DNA of 64,000 nucleotides from contig NZ_BBRD01000001.1 of the NCBI RefSeq assembly GCF_000975095.1, forward strand, positions 513,263 to 577,262, given 5' to 3'. The position numbers and the translations under genes were made by a program. Below the pieces are notes generated by a model. The model saw only the letters and a list, made by a program, of their open reading frames with translations, ran no database searches and was not told the DNA's origin. Position 1 is the first letter of the stretch; the number at the start of each line of letters is the position of its first letter. This DNA comes from Demequina aestuarii. GTDB taxonomy: Bacteria; Actinomycetota; Actinomycetes; Actinomycetales; Demequinaceae. Shown here in pieces: positions 5,622-15,063 of this stretch.

Positions 5622-8521
5622 CCCGGCCTCCCTCCACCGAGCGGCACCTGTACCGCGACCGCAGCGCCATCACGGACGAGCACGATGCGGCCGGGCACCT
5701 GATGGGGATCGGTGACTCCCCGCCAGGCTTGCGGGGCGCACTGTCGTACGGCGCGCGGGGTCGGCTCGACGAGCACCACAGTGGTCGCGCCGGGAGGGAT
5801 CAGAGCGGGCATCTCGACTGTCGTGATCGAGGCACTCCCCAGGCGCGCGAGCACCGCATCGCGCGTGCGGCCGGGGGGACCGACCATCGTGACGGGTCCG
5901 GTGGGCGCCTCCACCGGGATCGCGTCGTCGCCGCCGATGCCGAGCGACGCGCCCGCGTGCGCCCCGTCCACCTCGAGCGGGAGCGAACGGACAAGGGTGG
6001 TGGATGCGTGGTCGTCACTCGAGGCGAGCTGTGCGACGTCCCAGGCGCCTCGGTGCCGGACGTGTGCGCGGCCGGGTGCCGGTGTCCCGGCGTGCTCGAC
6101 GAGCGTCCGCGGCACGCCCCACTGGGACGCAATGCTCGGCTCCACGCCGGTCAGGATCGCCAGAGCCGACGCCCCGGCCGCGAGGCGGGTCGGCATCGCT
6201 GGGCTGCCTGCCATGACGGTGGGGAGACGGAGCGCAGATCTCTGGGCCACGTCGTCGAGCGCTGCGCCGTCATCCACCGTGGCGAGCCGGGCCATGGCCG
6301 CGTCGACGTCGTCGATCACGAGCAGCACGTCCGCGCGCGTGGACGCGATGGCGAGGGTCCGCGAGGCGAGTCGCGGATCTGTGGGCAAGGCCACAGGCGT
6401 GAGCCCCCTCTCGCGAGCCTGTCGGGCGACCGCGGTGAGCGCGCTGGTGCGGCCTGATCCGGGCGGCCCGATCACGACCGCCGCTCCCTCGTGCGGGACC
6501 CACGGGGCGATGACCTGAGTGCGCGAGCCGGGTCGGTCGAGGAGCGCGAAGGCGATGCCGGCTGCTGCGCGCGGAGGTGGCCGCCATCGGCGTGGGAGCG
6601 GCGGGAGCCACAGGGGATCGGCGCGGAGGCTTCCCTGCCATCGCTCCGCGGCCACGACGGCGAGCGGCGCCCCGGGACCGCTCGACACTCCCGCTCGCCG
6701 GACGCGAGGAGACGGTTCCGCACTCGGTGCAGCGATCTGCACCTCGCGGTGCTCCGTGCCGCGAGCGATGATCGCGCGCCCCGGGACGGATGCGGGGATG
6801 GCAGCGGCCGCCGCCGTGCCCAGCAGGTCCCGCGACTCCGATGTCGACGCGACGCGCAATGCGACGGTGGTGGAGACATTCGCCCTCACCTCGGGCGTCA
6901 CCGCGCCTGCGGGACGCTGTGTCGCCAGCACGAGGTGCAGCCCCAACGACCGCCCCTGTGCCGCGATCCGAGCGAGATCGGGCAGGAACGATGCGTGGCT
7001 TGCGACGATCTCCTGGTATTCGTCGATCACCACCAGCAGGCGGGGCGGCGCGCCACCGGCCCGTTCCCAGTCGCTCAGTGACGCGAGACGTCTGTCCTTC
7101 AACGCGGCCTTGCGCGCGTGGAGCTCGTGTGCCAGACCAGCGAGTGCGCGGCGGGCGAGACCGCCGTCGAGGTCGGTCAACGTCGCCGCGACGTGCGGCA
7201 GCGCCATGCAGCCGCGCAGGCCTGCTCCTCCTTTGAAGTCGATGAGCGCCATCGTGACGTCGCGGGGAGAGTGGGCGAATGCCAGCGCCGTGACCAGCGT
7301 CTCCAGCGCGACAGATTTCCCCGATCCCGTGGTTCCGGCGACCAGCAGGTGCGGTCCATCGGCATCGAGGTCGAGCACGTACGGCCCGTCGTCGCTCACG
7401 CCGAATGCGGCACGGAGGCGTCGGGGGGCGCCGTCCGCGGGGTGGTCGTCGATCGCATCGGCCATGTCTGCCCAGCGCAGTTCGTGCGGGAGCGGATCAT
7501 CCTCGCGGCCGGACGCCCGTCGTCGGGCCGCGAGCTCGGCAGTGCTCGCCGCGACTGCGAGTGGCAGCAGGGTGCGCGGCCCGCGGCCGTCGTCCTCGAC
7601 CCGCGAGTCGCGGTCCACCTCGACACGCATCGCCGCCCACGATGGCCACGCGGCGCCAGGCTGGACGGCGATCATGCGCTCGTGGTCGCTCGGCGGATCG
7701 AGCCAGCGCATCCACGGCTCGTCCCACGAGTCTCCCGAGGGCCTCGTCCCGCTCTCGATCGCCCGCGCGCGCATGTAGCCGCGTACCGCATCGGCGTCGC
7801 CCCGCACCGCGACGACGCCCGACGGCGCTGGCGCCGGGTCCTCAGGAGTGATGCGGCGGCGAGCCGCCACCTGGCTCAGCCACGGTGCTGCGGCGGGCAC
7901 GATGCCGACGAGCCCGAGCTGCCACCGGCCCGTCGCCGTGGCCAGCGCGATGCCGGAGGCGAGGCCGCCGGCCAGCGCGCCCCACCGCCGCGGCCCGTCG
8001 CCGGTGCGCGCCTGTGGGGCCGGACGGCCGGCATCCGCGGGCGCTGTCGCGCCGGGGTCGACCAGCACGATGCGCGAACGCCCGACGGTGACGTGGTCGC
8101 CGGGGCGCAGCCGCCCTCGCCGCGGGGCGACGGTGCCATTGGACGACCGCAGATCGTGCACCCGGATCCGGCGAGGCCCGGTGACCACCGCGTGCTCGGC
8201 GCTGACGGCGGGGTCGTCGAGGCGGAGGTCCGCGCTCTCGCCCCGGCCGATGACCACCGGGCGGTCGAGGGCGATGGCGTGGCCAGCGTCGGGGCCCTCC
8301 ACGACGCGCAGGTGTGGACCGACGAGCGCCATGCACGGCGGGGCCGGTGACGCGGTGATGCGGGCACCGTGCACGAGGGGAGGGACCCCCGCCGGATGGT
8401 CGGCGTCGAGCTCGAGAGGGCCGCACCAGACGCGATCGAGGCCGATGAAGGCGCGCACCTCCGCAGCCGTCGCGCCGGGGTTCACGTCGAGATCGACGTC
8501 GCCGGGAGCCGTGATGCGCAT
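5609..8521 (-). CDS. FHA-FtsK/SpoIIIE ATPase (EccC-like architecture)
   Basis: A 970-residue protein. Residues 70-155 form an FHA domain (IGRGESADLRL, SAEHAVV, RSSNGT) that would bind phosphothreonine. Two hydrophobic segments follow at about 182-215. Residues 370-600 are an FtsK/SpoIIIE motor with Walker A GTTGSGKS (396-403), Walker B LLVVIDEYQ (about 495-503) and ATQRP. A second ATPase-like module has GPPGSGRT (685-692, Lys replaced by Arg) and LLVIDD. Tandem FtsK modules are typical of EccC-type type VII secretion ATPases, but no WXG100, EccB, EccD or mycosin gene is nearby. The start at 8521 is the ATG adjoining the first conserved strand; 12 more in-frame codons exist upstream. Confidence 0.82.
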   Translation of the reverse strand: MRITAPGDVDLDVNPGATAAEVRAFIGLDRVWCGPLELDADHPAGVPPLVHGARITASPAPPCMALVGPHLRVVEGPDAGHAIALDRPVVIGRGESADLRLDDPAVSAEHAVVTGPRRIRVHDLRSSNGTVAPRRGRLRPGDHVTVGRSRIVLVDPGATAPADAGRPAPQARTGDGPRRWGALAGGLASGIALATATGRWQLGLVGIVPAAAPWLSQVAARRRITPEDPAPAPSGVVAVRGDADAVRGYMRARAIESGTRPSGDSWDEPWMRWLDPPSDHERMIAVQPGAAWPSWAAMRVEVDRDSRVEDDGRGPRTLLPLAVAASTAELAARRRASGREDDPLPHELRWADMADAIDDHPADGAPRRLRAAFGVSDDGPYVLDLDADGPHLLVAGTTGSGKSVALETLVTALAFAHSPRDVTMALIDFKGGAGLRGCMALPHVAATLTDLDGGLARRALAGLAHELHARKAALKDRRLASLSDWERAGGAPPRLLVVIDEYQEIVASHASFLPDLARIAAQGRSLGLHLVLATQRPAGAVTPEVRANVSTTVALRVASTSESRDLLGTAAAAAIPASVPGRAIIARGTEHREVQIAAPSAEPSPRVRRAGVSSGPGAPLAVVAAERWQGSLRADPLWLPPLPRRWRPPPRAAAGIAFALLDRPGSRTQVIAPWVPHEGAAVVIGPPGSGRTSALTAVARQARERGLTPVALPTDPRLASRTLAIASTRADVLLVIDDVDAAMARLATVDDGAALDDVAQRSALRLPTVMAGSPAMPTRLAAGASALAILTGVEPSIASQWGVPRTLVEHAGTPAPGRAHVRHRGAWDVAQLASSDDHASTTLVRSLPLEVDGAHAGASLGIGGDDAIPVEAPTGPVTMVGPPGRTRDAVLARLGSASITTVEMPALIPPGATTVVLVEPTPRAVRQCAPQAWRGVTDPHQVPGRIVLVRDGAAVAVQVPLGGGRPGQAA

Positions 8522-8618
8522 CGGGTCAGGGTTCCCCGATGGGCGTGTCCCCCGCACTGTTCCGAGACGCGACTGTGGACAACGTTGCGAACCGCCCTGG
8601 CTGGGGGCGGCGGAGCGG

Positions 8619-10739
8619 TCAGGGAGCGGTGAGGGTGTCGCCGACGTGAACTGGGCGCACCTCGCCTGACTCCTCGACCACGCCCGCGTACCAGCTGTAC
8701 GAGCGCTCGACTAAGGTGCGAGGGATGCGTTGCAGCGTGTAGCCCGAGTGCGTCACCCGAGAATCGACCACGACGAGGGGGTCGGAGGACCACGGCACGT
8801 CGTCGACCTCGCGCGTGAGCACCAGGGGGGCGTCGTCCCACGCCTCAGACATCGAGGCGAGGTCGTCGGCGGAGGGCGCGGACAGCATGAGGACGACGGG
8901 CACGTCACACATCACGCGCAGGGAGCCGTAGTGCGAGCTCGTGCCGACGAGGACGATGGGTCGCCCGGGGGCGATCGCGCACAGCTGGTCGAGCTGGGTG
9001 CGCGCGCCGATCATCTCCCGCGAGGTGACGTTCACCGCGCCCGACAGCGGGTACTCCTCATCGGGGGCGATCGACAGCCACGTGGACAGCGGCAGAGCGA
9101 TCATGAGCGCGGCCGCCGCACGGCGCAGCGTCGCTTGAGCGGCCGGCGTCCGAGCGAGTCCGGTGAGCGCCCACGCTGCGGCGGCCGCTGCGAGCACGAA
9201 CCCTGGCAGGGTGGCGGGCTCGAAGCGGCGAATCGCCCACAACTGGTCCGGCACGATGGCGGGGCGCCACAGGTACACCAGCGTGGGGGCCATGACTGCT
9301 CCCATGAACACCGTCCAGCCACCCTGCCGCCGCACCATCCGATACGTGGCGATTCCCAGGCCGAGGATGCCCAGCACCACCAGCGGCCACGTCAGGTAGT
9401 ACGACAGCCAGGTCACCGTGGACTCCGCGTACGTGCGGGTGGGCTCGATGGGGAGTCCCTGCGACGCCTGGAAGCCCTCGATCACCCCATTGGTGAACTG
9501 ATCGCGTTCCGCTTCGGTGCCGCGATGCACCGTGGTCCAGAGCGGTCGCGAGGCGAGCACCGCCATGCCGGTCACCACGACGGCTCCGGCCGCGATGGCG
9601 CCACGGCGGCCCAGGGCGTCTGCCCAGGCGGGAAGCCAGCGGTCGACGTGGAGACGCCGAGACCACAGCAGCACCCACACGCCCATGAGCCCGGCGACGG
9701 CGCCGTAGACGAACAGCAGGGCATACGCCTCGTCGGCGAGTCGCTCGAGGTACTCGGTGCTCCAGCGAGCCAATGCGGCGTAGCCGAGCATCAGCACGGC
9801 CGCCTGCACGGCGAGGAACACCAGTGCGGCCCTGCGTCGCCACGCCCGGTCCGCGTCGGTGAGCGCCAACGCGACCGTGACGCCGACGAGGGCCCCGATG
9901 GCAGAGGCGGCGCCGTCGATCCGGATGAACGTGGTGGCTCCAGAGGCGATCGCGCCCGCCGCCAGCAACGGGACAGAGCGCTCCTCCACGCCCCGCCAGG
10001 CCCACAGGACTCCCGCAATCACCAGCAGCAGCGTGAGCGGCTCCGAGTACGCCGCCCGCGACAGGCCGATGTGCGACACCGTCAGTGCCAGCGCGCCGGC
10101 GGGGGCGAGAGCCGCCGCCGGACCGAGGAAGCGGCGTGCGACGGTGTACACCGCGAGGATGCCGAGAGCGCCGATGACGACGTTGGCGGCCAGCACGCCC
10201 GTGTCACCTGCGACCCAGCCGCCGATCGCGATGGTGGCCGGGAGCATCTTCGCTCCCTGCGGCTGGATGACGTCGCCGGCAAGGTTCCATGCCTCGGAGG
10301 CATCCGGGAGCGCCGATGGATGGGAGGCCGCAGCCTCGACGGCACCGGCGGCCGGGATGTCCGTGTGGGGGTGATCCGCGAGCCACAGTCCGGAGAGTGT
10401 GAGGAAGCCCGGGTCACGGACCACGATCACGTACTCGGCGGCGAGGGCGATGTTCACCACGGTCCAGACCAGGGTGCCGCCGACCGCGATCGCGCCCGCC
10501 CGCGCATCGGCCGCCGTGACGGCTGCTCGGGGCCCGAGCCGCCGCCATGCGAGGACCGTGAACGCGCCTGCGGCGGGCAGCACCGTCCACCAGTGGTGGA
10601 CGCCCAGAGAGACCGAGGCTCCGGCGGCGAGCGCGAGTGCGACACCGATCAGCACGAGCCGTTCGGGCGCGGCGGCGAACGCGCGGAGCACAGGGGAGGG
10701 GACGGGCGCAGTGGCGGCGTCGTGAGCGGTGGCGGTCAC
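8619..10739 (-). CDS. Large integral membrane glycosyltransferase (GT39/ArnT-like)
   Basis: A 706-residue protein with about twelve to fourteen hydrophobic segments and a C-terminal non-membrane domain (from about residue 550). Its organisation resembles polyprenyl-phosphate-sugar mannosyltransferases of the GT-C superfamily, with a long first external loop (about residues 85-150) where the acidic catalytic residue normally lies. It would act on the outer face of the membrane in glycan or glycoprotein assembly; substrate unknown. The GTG at 10739 follows TAGCCT (minus strand, 10748-10753) by 8 bases and has no ribosome binding site, a leaderless layout. It is divergent from the response regulator at 10843. 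Confidence 0.7.
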   Translation of the reverse strand: MTATAHDAATAPVPSPVLRAFAAAPERLVLIGVALALAAGASVSLGVHHWWTVLPAAGAFTVLAWRRLGPRAAVTAADARAGAIAVGGTLVWTVVNIALAAEYVIVVRDPGFLTLSGLWLADHPHTDIPAAGAVEAAASHPSALPDASEAWNLAGDVIQPQGAKMLPATIAIGGWVAGDTGVLAANVVIGALGILAVYTVARRFLGPAAALAPAGALALTVSHIGLSRAAYSEPLTLLLVIAGVLWAWRGVEERSVPLLAAGAIASGATTFIRIDGAASAIGALVGVTVALALTDADRAWRRRAALVFLAVQAAVLMLGYAALARWSTEYLERLADEAYALLFVYGAVAGLMGVWVLLWSRRLHVDRWLPAWADALGRRGAIAAGAVVVTGMAVLASRPLWTTVHRGTEAERDQFTNGVIEGFQASQGLPIEPTRTYAESTVTWLSYYLTWPLVVLGILGLGIATYRMVRRQGGWTVFMGAVMAPTLVYLWRPAIVPDQLWAIRRFEPATLPGFVLAAAAAAWALTGLARTPAAQATLRRAAAALMIALPLSTWLSIAPDEEYPLSGAVNVTSREMIGARTQLDQLCAIAPGRPIVLVGTSSHYGSLRVMCDVPVVLMLSAPSADDLASMSEAWDDAPLVLTREVDDVPWSSDPLVVVDSRVTHSGYTLQRIPRTLVERSYSWYAGVVEESGEVRPVHVGDTLTAP

Positions 10740-10842
10740 GAGGCACCAGGCTAGTCGCGGGACGGTGACGGCGTACCCGGGCCGTCTGGCGACGCGCGTT
10801 GACCCGCGTTGCAAACGTCGCGCTCGCGGGTAGTGTTGCCCC

Positions 10843-11520
10843 ATGACGCGAATTGTCTTGGTCGAAGATGACCCGACCATTTCAGAACCCTTGACCCGTG
10901 CTTTGAGCAGAGAAGGCTACGACGTCGCTTGGCACGGGAACGGCATGGGGGGCGTAGGCGCCGCCGATGAGGCGGACCTGGTCATCCTCGACCTCGGCCT
11001 TCCCGACATCGACGGCGTGGACGTCGCCCGCAGGATCCGCGACAAGGGCCTGCAGGTGCCCATCCTCATGCTCACCGCGCGTGCGGACGAGGTGGACCTG
11101 GTGGTCGGGCTCGACGCGGGTGCCGACGACTACGTCACCAAGCCGTTCCGGCTCGCTGAGCTGCTGGCCCGCGTCCGTGCGCTGCTGCGCCGGCGCCTGA
11201 CGGCGGACGATGCCCAGGATCTCTCCGTGCGCGGCGTGCGTGTGGATGTCGCGGGACACCGCGCATTCCTCGACGATCGCGAGCTGCAGCTGAGCGGCAA
11301 GGAGTTCGACCTGCTCCACCTCCTGGTCGCCAACGCGGGCTCGGTGGTGTCGCGTGACACGTTGATGCGCGAGGTGTGGGAGGCCGACCCCGGCGCCCCG
11401 TCCAAGACGCTCGACATGCACGTCTCGTGGCTGCGACGCAAGCTCGGCGACGACGCGTCCGACCCGTCGTACATCACGACCGTGCGGGGCATGGGCTTCC
11501 GGTTCGAGAACGACGAGTAG
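10843..11520 (+). CDS. OmpR/PhoB-family response regulator
   Basis: A 225-residue two-domain regulator. The receiver has acidic residues VEDD (8-10), phosphoacceptor Asp50 (VILDLGLP) and Lys100 (DYVTKPF). The C-terminal winged helix (about 128-222) has the usual LSGKEFDLLHLL and TVRGMGFRF segments. It forms a unit with the kinase starting 9 bases downstream. TAGTGT (10831-10836) lies 6 bases before the ATG with no ribosome binding site, so the mRNA is probably leaderless. The pair resembles CseBC/PhoPQ-type envelope sensors, but the stimulus is not evident. Confidence 0.92.
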   Translation: MTRIVLVEDDPTISEPLTRALSREGYDVAWHGNGMGGVGAADEADLVILDLGLPDIDGVDVARRIRDKGLQVPILMLTARADEVDLVVGLDAGADDYVTKPFRLAELLARVRALLRRRLTADDAQDLSVRGVRVDVAGHRAFLDDRELQLSGKEFDLLHLLVANAGSVVSRDTLMREVWEADPGAPSKTLDMHVSWLRRKLGDDASDPSYITTVRGMGFRFENDE

Positions 11521-11528
11521 GCGTCCCC

Positions 11529-12836
11529 GTGCGGCGCCGCGTGCTGCAGGCCACCATCTCGGCACTGGCCGTCGCAGTGATTCTGCTGGGGATCCCGCTG
11601 GGGTTCTTCTCCGCACAGCTCGTGCGCGACGATGCGCTGCGCGACCTGGAGCTGCGGACCGTGACCGCCGCCCGCGCGCTGGACGTGCGCCAGCAGGCGG
11701 GCGAGACCATCACGGAGGACAACCTGTCCTCCTATGTGTCGAGCGCGCCCGGCGCCGGTTCGTACATCTATGTCCAGCTCCCCGACGGCACCGAGCTGAC
11801 GGCGGGTGAGGAGCCCCAGTCCGCATTCGCTGACTCGTACGTCACGGAGTCCGGCATCGTCGTCGTGATGTCCGTCGCGTGGTGGGATGTGTTCTGGCAG
11901 GCGGCACGATACGTGGGACTGGTCCTCGTGCTCGGTGTGATCGCCGTGGTGGCGGGCGTCTCGATCTCGATCTGGCTCGCCAACCGATTGGTGGCACCAC
12001 TGCTGTATCTCGCCGCGAGCGCGGAGCAGCTCGGCTCGGGGCAGGTGCGCCCGCGACTGGCACGCACCGGGGTCGAAGAGATCGACCAGGTCGCCGAAGA
12101 GCTGTCGCGCAGCGCCGACCGCATGGCCGCGCGGCTCGCCGCCGAGCGTCAGTTCGCGTCCGACGCCTCGCACCAGCTGCGCACGCCGCTCACGGCGCTC
12201 ACCATGCGCCTCGAAGAGATCGCCGCGACCACGTCGCAGGACGAGGTCAGGGAAGAGGCGGAGAAGTCGCTCGAACAGGTCGAGCGGTTGGTGGGCGTGG
12301 TCGATGACCTGTTGGGTCGATCGCGCCGTGCTCTCGGCTCGGGAACCGAGTTGGTGGTGCTGCAGGACGTGCTCGAGCAGCAGCGCGAGGAGTGGACGCA
12401 GCCGTTCCGCTCGGCCGGGCGGCGGCTCGACATCCAGGACTCGGCGGCGACCGTCTTCGCCACGCCTGGGGGCCTGGCGCAGGTCATCGCGACGCTCATC
12501 GAGAACTCCCTGCACCACGGCGCGGGCACCACGACCGTCGCGGTCCGTGAGTCAGGAGCGAGCCGTGCGATCGTGATCGAAGTGCGCGACGAGGGCGACG
12601 GCGTGCCCGAGGACCTCGCCCCGCGCATCTTCGAGCGAGAAGTGACTGGAGGCCGCGGCACCGGCCTCGGGCTCGCGCTCGCGCGCGACCTGGTGACGGC
12701 CGACGGCGGTCGCCTCGAACTGGCTCAGCGGGTGCCCGCGGCGTTCGCCGTGTTCCTGCAGGGCGTCCCGCAGATGGTCGACCTCGAGACGGTGGTCCCG
12801 CACGGTCTCACCGTCAAGGCGCGTCGGCACCGGTAG
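11529..12836 (+). CDS. Membrane sensor histidine kinase, partner of the 10843 regulator
   Basis: A 435-residue kinase: transmembrane helix about 6-27, an extracytoplasmic sensor of about 85 residues, a second helix about 130-152, HAMP-like linker, HisKA with DASHQLRTPLTAL (His215), and HATPase_c with NSLHHG and GRGTGLGLALARD. The GTG start is 9 bases after the regulator stop codon and directly before the first hydrophobic helix. Its last 23 bases overlap the convergent gtrA-like gene. Confidence 0.9.
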   Translation: MRRRVLQATISALAVAVILLGIPLGFFSAQLVRDDALRDLELRTVTAARALDVRQQAGETITEDNLSSYVSSAPGAGSYIYVQLPDGTELTAGEEPQSAFADSYVTESGIVVVMSVAWWDVFWQAARYVGLVLVLGVIAVVAGVSISIWLANRLVAPLLYLAASAEQLGSGQVRPRLARTGVEEIDQVAEELSRSADRMAARLAAERQFASDASHQLRTPLTALTMRLEEIAATTSQDEVREEAEKSLEQVERLVGVVDDLLGRSRRALGSGTELVVLQDVLEQQREEWTQPFRSAGRRLDIQDSAATVFATPGGLAQVIATLIENSLHHGAGTTTVAVRESGASRAIVIEVRDEGDGVPEDLAPRIFEREVTGGRGTGLGLALARDLVTADGGRLELAQRVPAAFAVFLQGVPQMVDLETVVPHGLTVKARRHR

Positions 12837-13317
12837 CGGGAGCGGCTCCGGGCGCGGGCGCCTCCTGCGCCTCCGCATGGAACACGAAGAGGGCATAGCC
12901 GGTGTACCGCGCGACGGTCGCGATGCCGATCCCCACGAGCGACGCGATGTTGTTCGCGAGCAGGGACGTGAATCCCAGACCATGGTGGCTGATCGCGACC
13001 ACTCCCGCCTCCAGCACCAGCGCCACGGCGTTGACTGCGGCGAACAGCACCATCTCGCGTCTCGGTCCGTGCCGGCGCCCACCCCGGAAGGTCCATCCTC
13101 GATGGGCCCACCATGCGAAGGCGATCGAGAGCAGGGTGGCGATGACCTTGGCGGTCACCACGCGATCGTCCTCGCCCGCCACCTCGGCATCCGAGGCGAG
13201 CGGTCCCAGGCGCAGCAGATTGAACGCGACGAGGTTCACAGCGACGCCCGTGACGCCCACGGCGGCGAAGCGGGACAGCTGTCCCGCACGCCTGCGAATC
13301 CATGTGGTCACCCTCAC
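12814..13317 (-). CDS. GtrA family membrane protein
   Basis: A 167-residue protein with four transmembrane segments and the GtrA-family pattern (RFAAVGVTGVAVNLVAF near the N-terminus, FAWWAHRGWTFRG in the middle loop). GtrA proteins are thought to flip polyprenyl-linked sugars for cell-surface polysaccharides. The GTG at 13317 follows TAGGCT on the minus strand (13325-13330) by 7 bases, a leaderless layout shared with the divergent purK. The C-terminal tail is Ala/Pro-rich and overlaps the kinase gene end. Confidence 0.88.
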   Translation of the reverse strand: MRVTTWIRRRAGQLSRFAAVGVTGVAVNLVAFNLLRLGPLASDAEVAGEDDRVVTAKVIATLLSIAFAWWAHRGWTFRGGRRHGPRREMVLFAAVNAVALVLEAGVVAISHHGLGFTSLLANNIASLVGIGIATVARYTGYALFVFHAEAQEAPAPGAAPATGADAP

Positions 13318-13324
13318 GAGCAGG

Positions 13325-13344
13325 AGCCTAGTCGCCGGTAGGTT
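13325..13344. promoter_or_regulatory. Back-to-back leaderless promoters of gtrA-like gene and purK
   Basis: The entire 33-base intergenic region holds two opposed -10 boxes: TAGGCT for the minus gene (13325-13330) and TAGGTT for purK (13339-13344), only 8 bases apart. Each lies 6-7 bases before its start codon. The -35 regions must fall inside the opposite coding sequence. Confidence 0.6.
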
Positions 13345-13350
13345 GGGCCC

Positions 13351-14492
13351 ATGAACTCACCCATCGTCGCCGTCGTCGGCGGAGGTCAGCTCGCGCGCAT
13401 GATGGCGCCAGCGGCGACCGCGCTCGGCATCACCCTCAGAGTCCTCGTCGAGTCCGACGAGGCCTCCGCCGCCGACGCCGCCCATGAGACCGTGGTCGGA
13501 CTGCCGACGGACCCGGAGGCGGTGCGGCGCCTGCTGGCGGCCCCCCATCCCGACGTCGTGACGTGGGAGCACGAACACATTCCGTCCGAGGTGTTCGCGG
13601 CGTGTGCCGAGGCGGGCGTCCCCGCCAGACCGGGCGCCGAGGCGCTGCGCTTCGCGCAGGACAAGATCGAGATGCGGGCGCGGATGGACGAACTGGGGCT
13701 GCCGAACCCGCCGTGGCGCAGGGTCGAGACCGACGACGAGGTGGAGCAGTTCCTGGCGGCGCACGGTGGCGAGGCCGTGCTGAAGACCGCCAGGGGAGGG
13801 TACGACGGCAAGGGCGTGCGGGTGATCCGGGCGGCGTCAGAGGCGCACGAGTGGATCGCTGCGGCGGCCAACGGCGGGCCGCGCCTGCTGATCGAGGCGA
13901 AGGTGGCCTTTCGCCGGGAGCTCGCAGTGCAGATCGCGCGACGTCCCGGTGGTGGCAGCGCCGTGTGGCCCGTCGTCGAGTCGATCCAGCGGGAGGGGGT
14001 GTGCTCCGAGGTCACGGCTCCTGCTCCCGACCTTTCCGCCGACCTCGCCGAGCGCGCTCGGGAGATCGCGATCACGGTGGCGGAGGCGCTCGACGTCACG
14101 GGCGTGCTGGCCGTGGAACTGTTCGAGGTCGACGGCGGCCTTGTCATCAACGAGCTCGCGATGCGGCCGCACAACTCCGGGCATTGGACCATCGATGGGG
14201 CAGTCACGAGCCAGTTCGAGCAGCACCTCAGGGCGGTGCTGGACCTGCCTCTCGGCGACACCGTCGCCATGGCGCCGTGGACCGTGATGGCCAACGTGCT
14301 GGGTGGGGCCAGGAGCGACCTCGGCGGTGCGCTCGGCGACGTCAGCGACCCAGGCGCGAAGGTGCATCTGTACGGCAAGGGGGTGCGGCCGGGCCGCAAG
14401 GTCGGGCACGTCACGACCACGGGTCCCGACCGTGCTGAGGCCTACCGCAGGGCCGTGGACGCGGCCGCTATCGTGAGGGACGGAGGTGCGGC

Positions 14493-14496
<4 letters not shown>
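13351..14496 (+). CDS. purK: N5-carboxyaminoimidazole ribonucleotide synthase
   Basis: A 381-residue ATP-grasp enzyme that makes N5-CAIR from AIR, ATP and bicarbonate in purine synthesis. Visible family features: N-terminal [13 protein letters not shown], the ATP-grasp lysine segment [18 protein letters not shown], and the metal-binding [18 protein letters not shown]. Length is normal. TAGGTT precedes the ATG by 6 bases and there is no ribosome binding site. The stop overlaps the purE start (ATGA). Confidence 0.97.
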
Positions 14497-15002
<506 letters not shown>

Positions 15003-15063
15003 TGGCTGCGCCGAGTGAGCGCGACGCTGAGCGACGCGCCACCTCCGGGCGCTGAGGCCTCTC

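Noticed and set aside
5609..8521. Complete type VII secretion locus
   Set aside because: Only the FtsK-type ATPase is here; no WXG100, EccB, EccD, EccE or mycosin gene.
15003..15063. Terminator hairpin between purE and the LCP gene
   Set aside because: Only short imperfect pairings were found in this convergent gap; none stands out from background at this G+C content.
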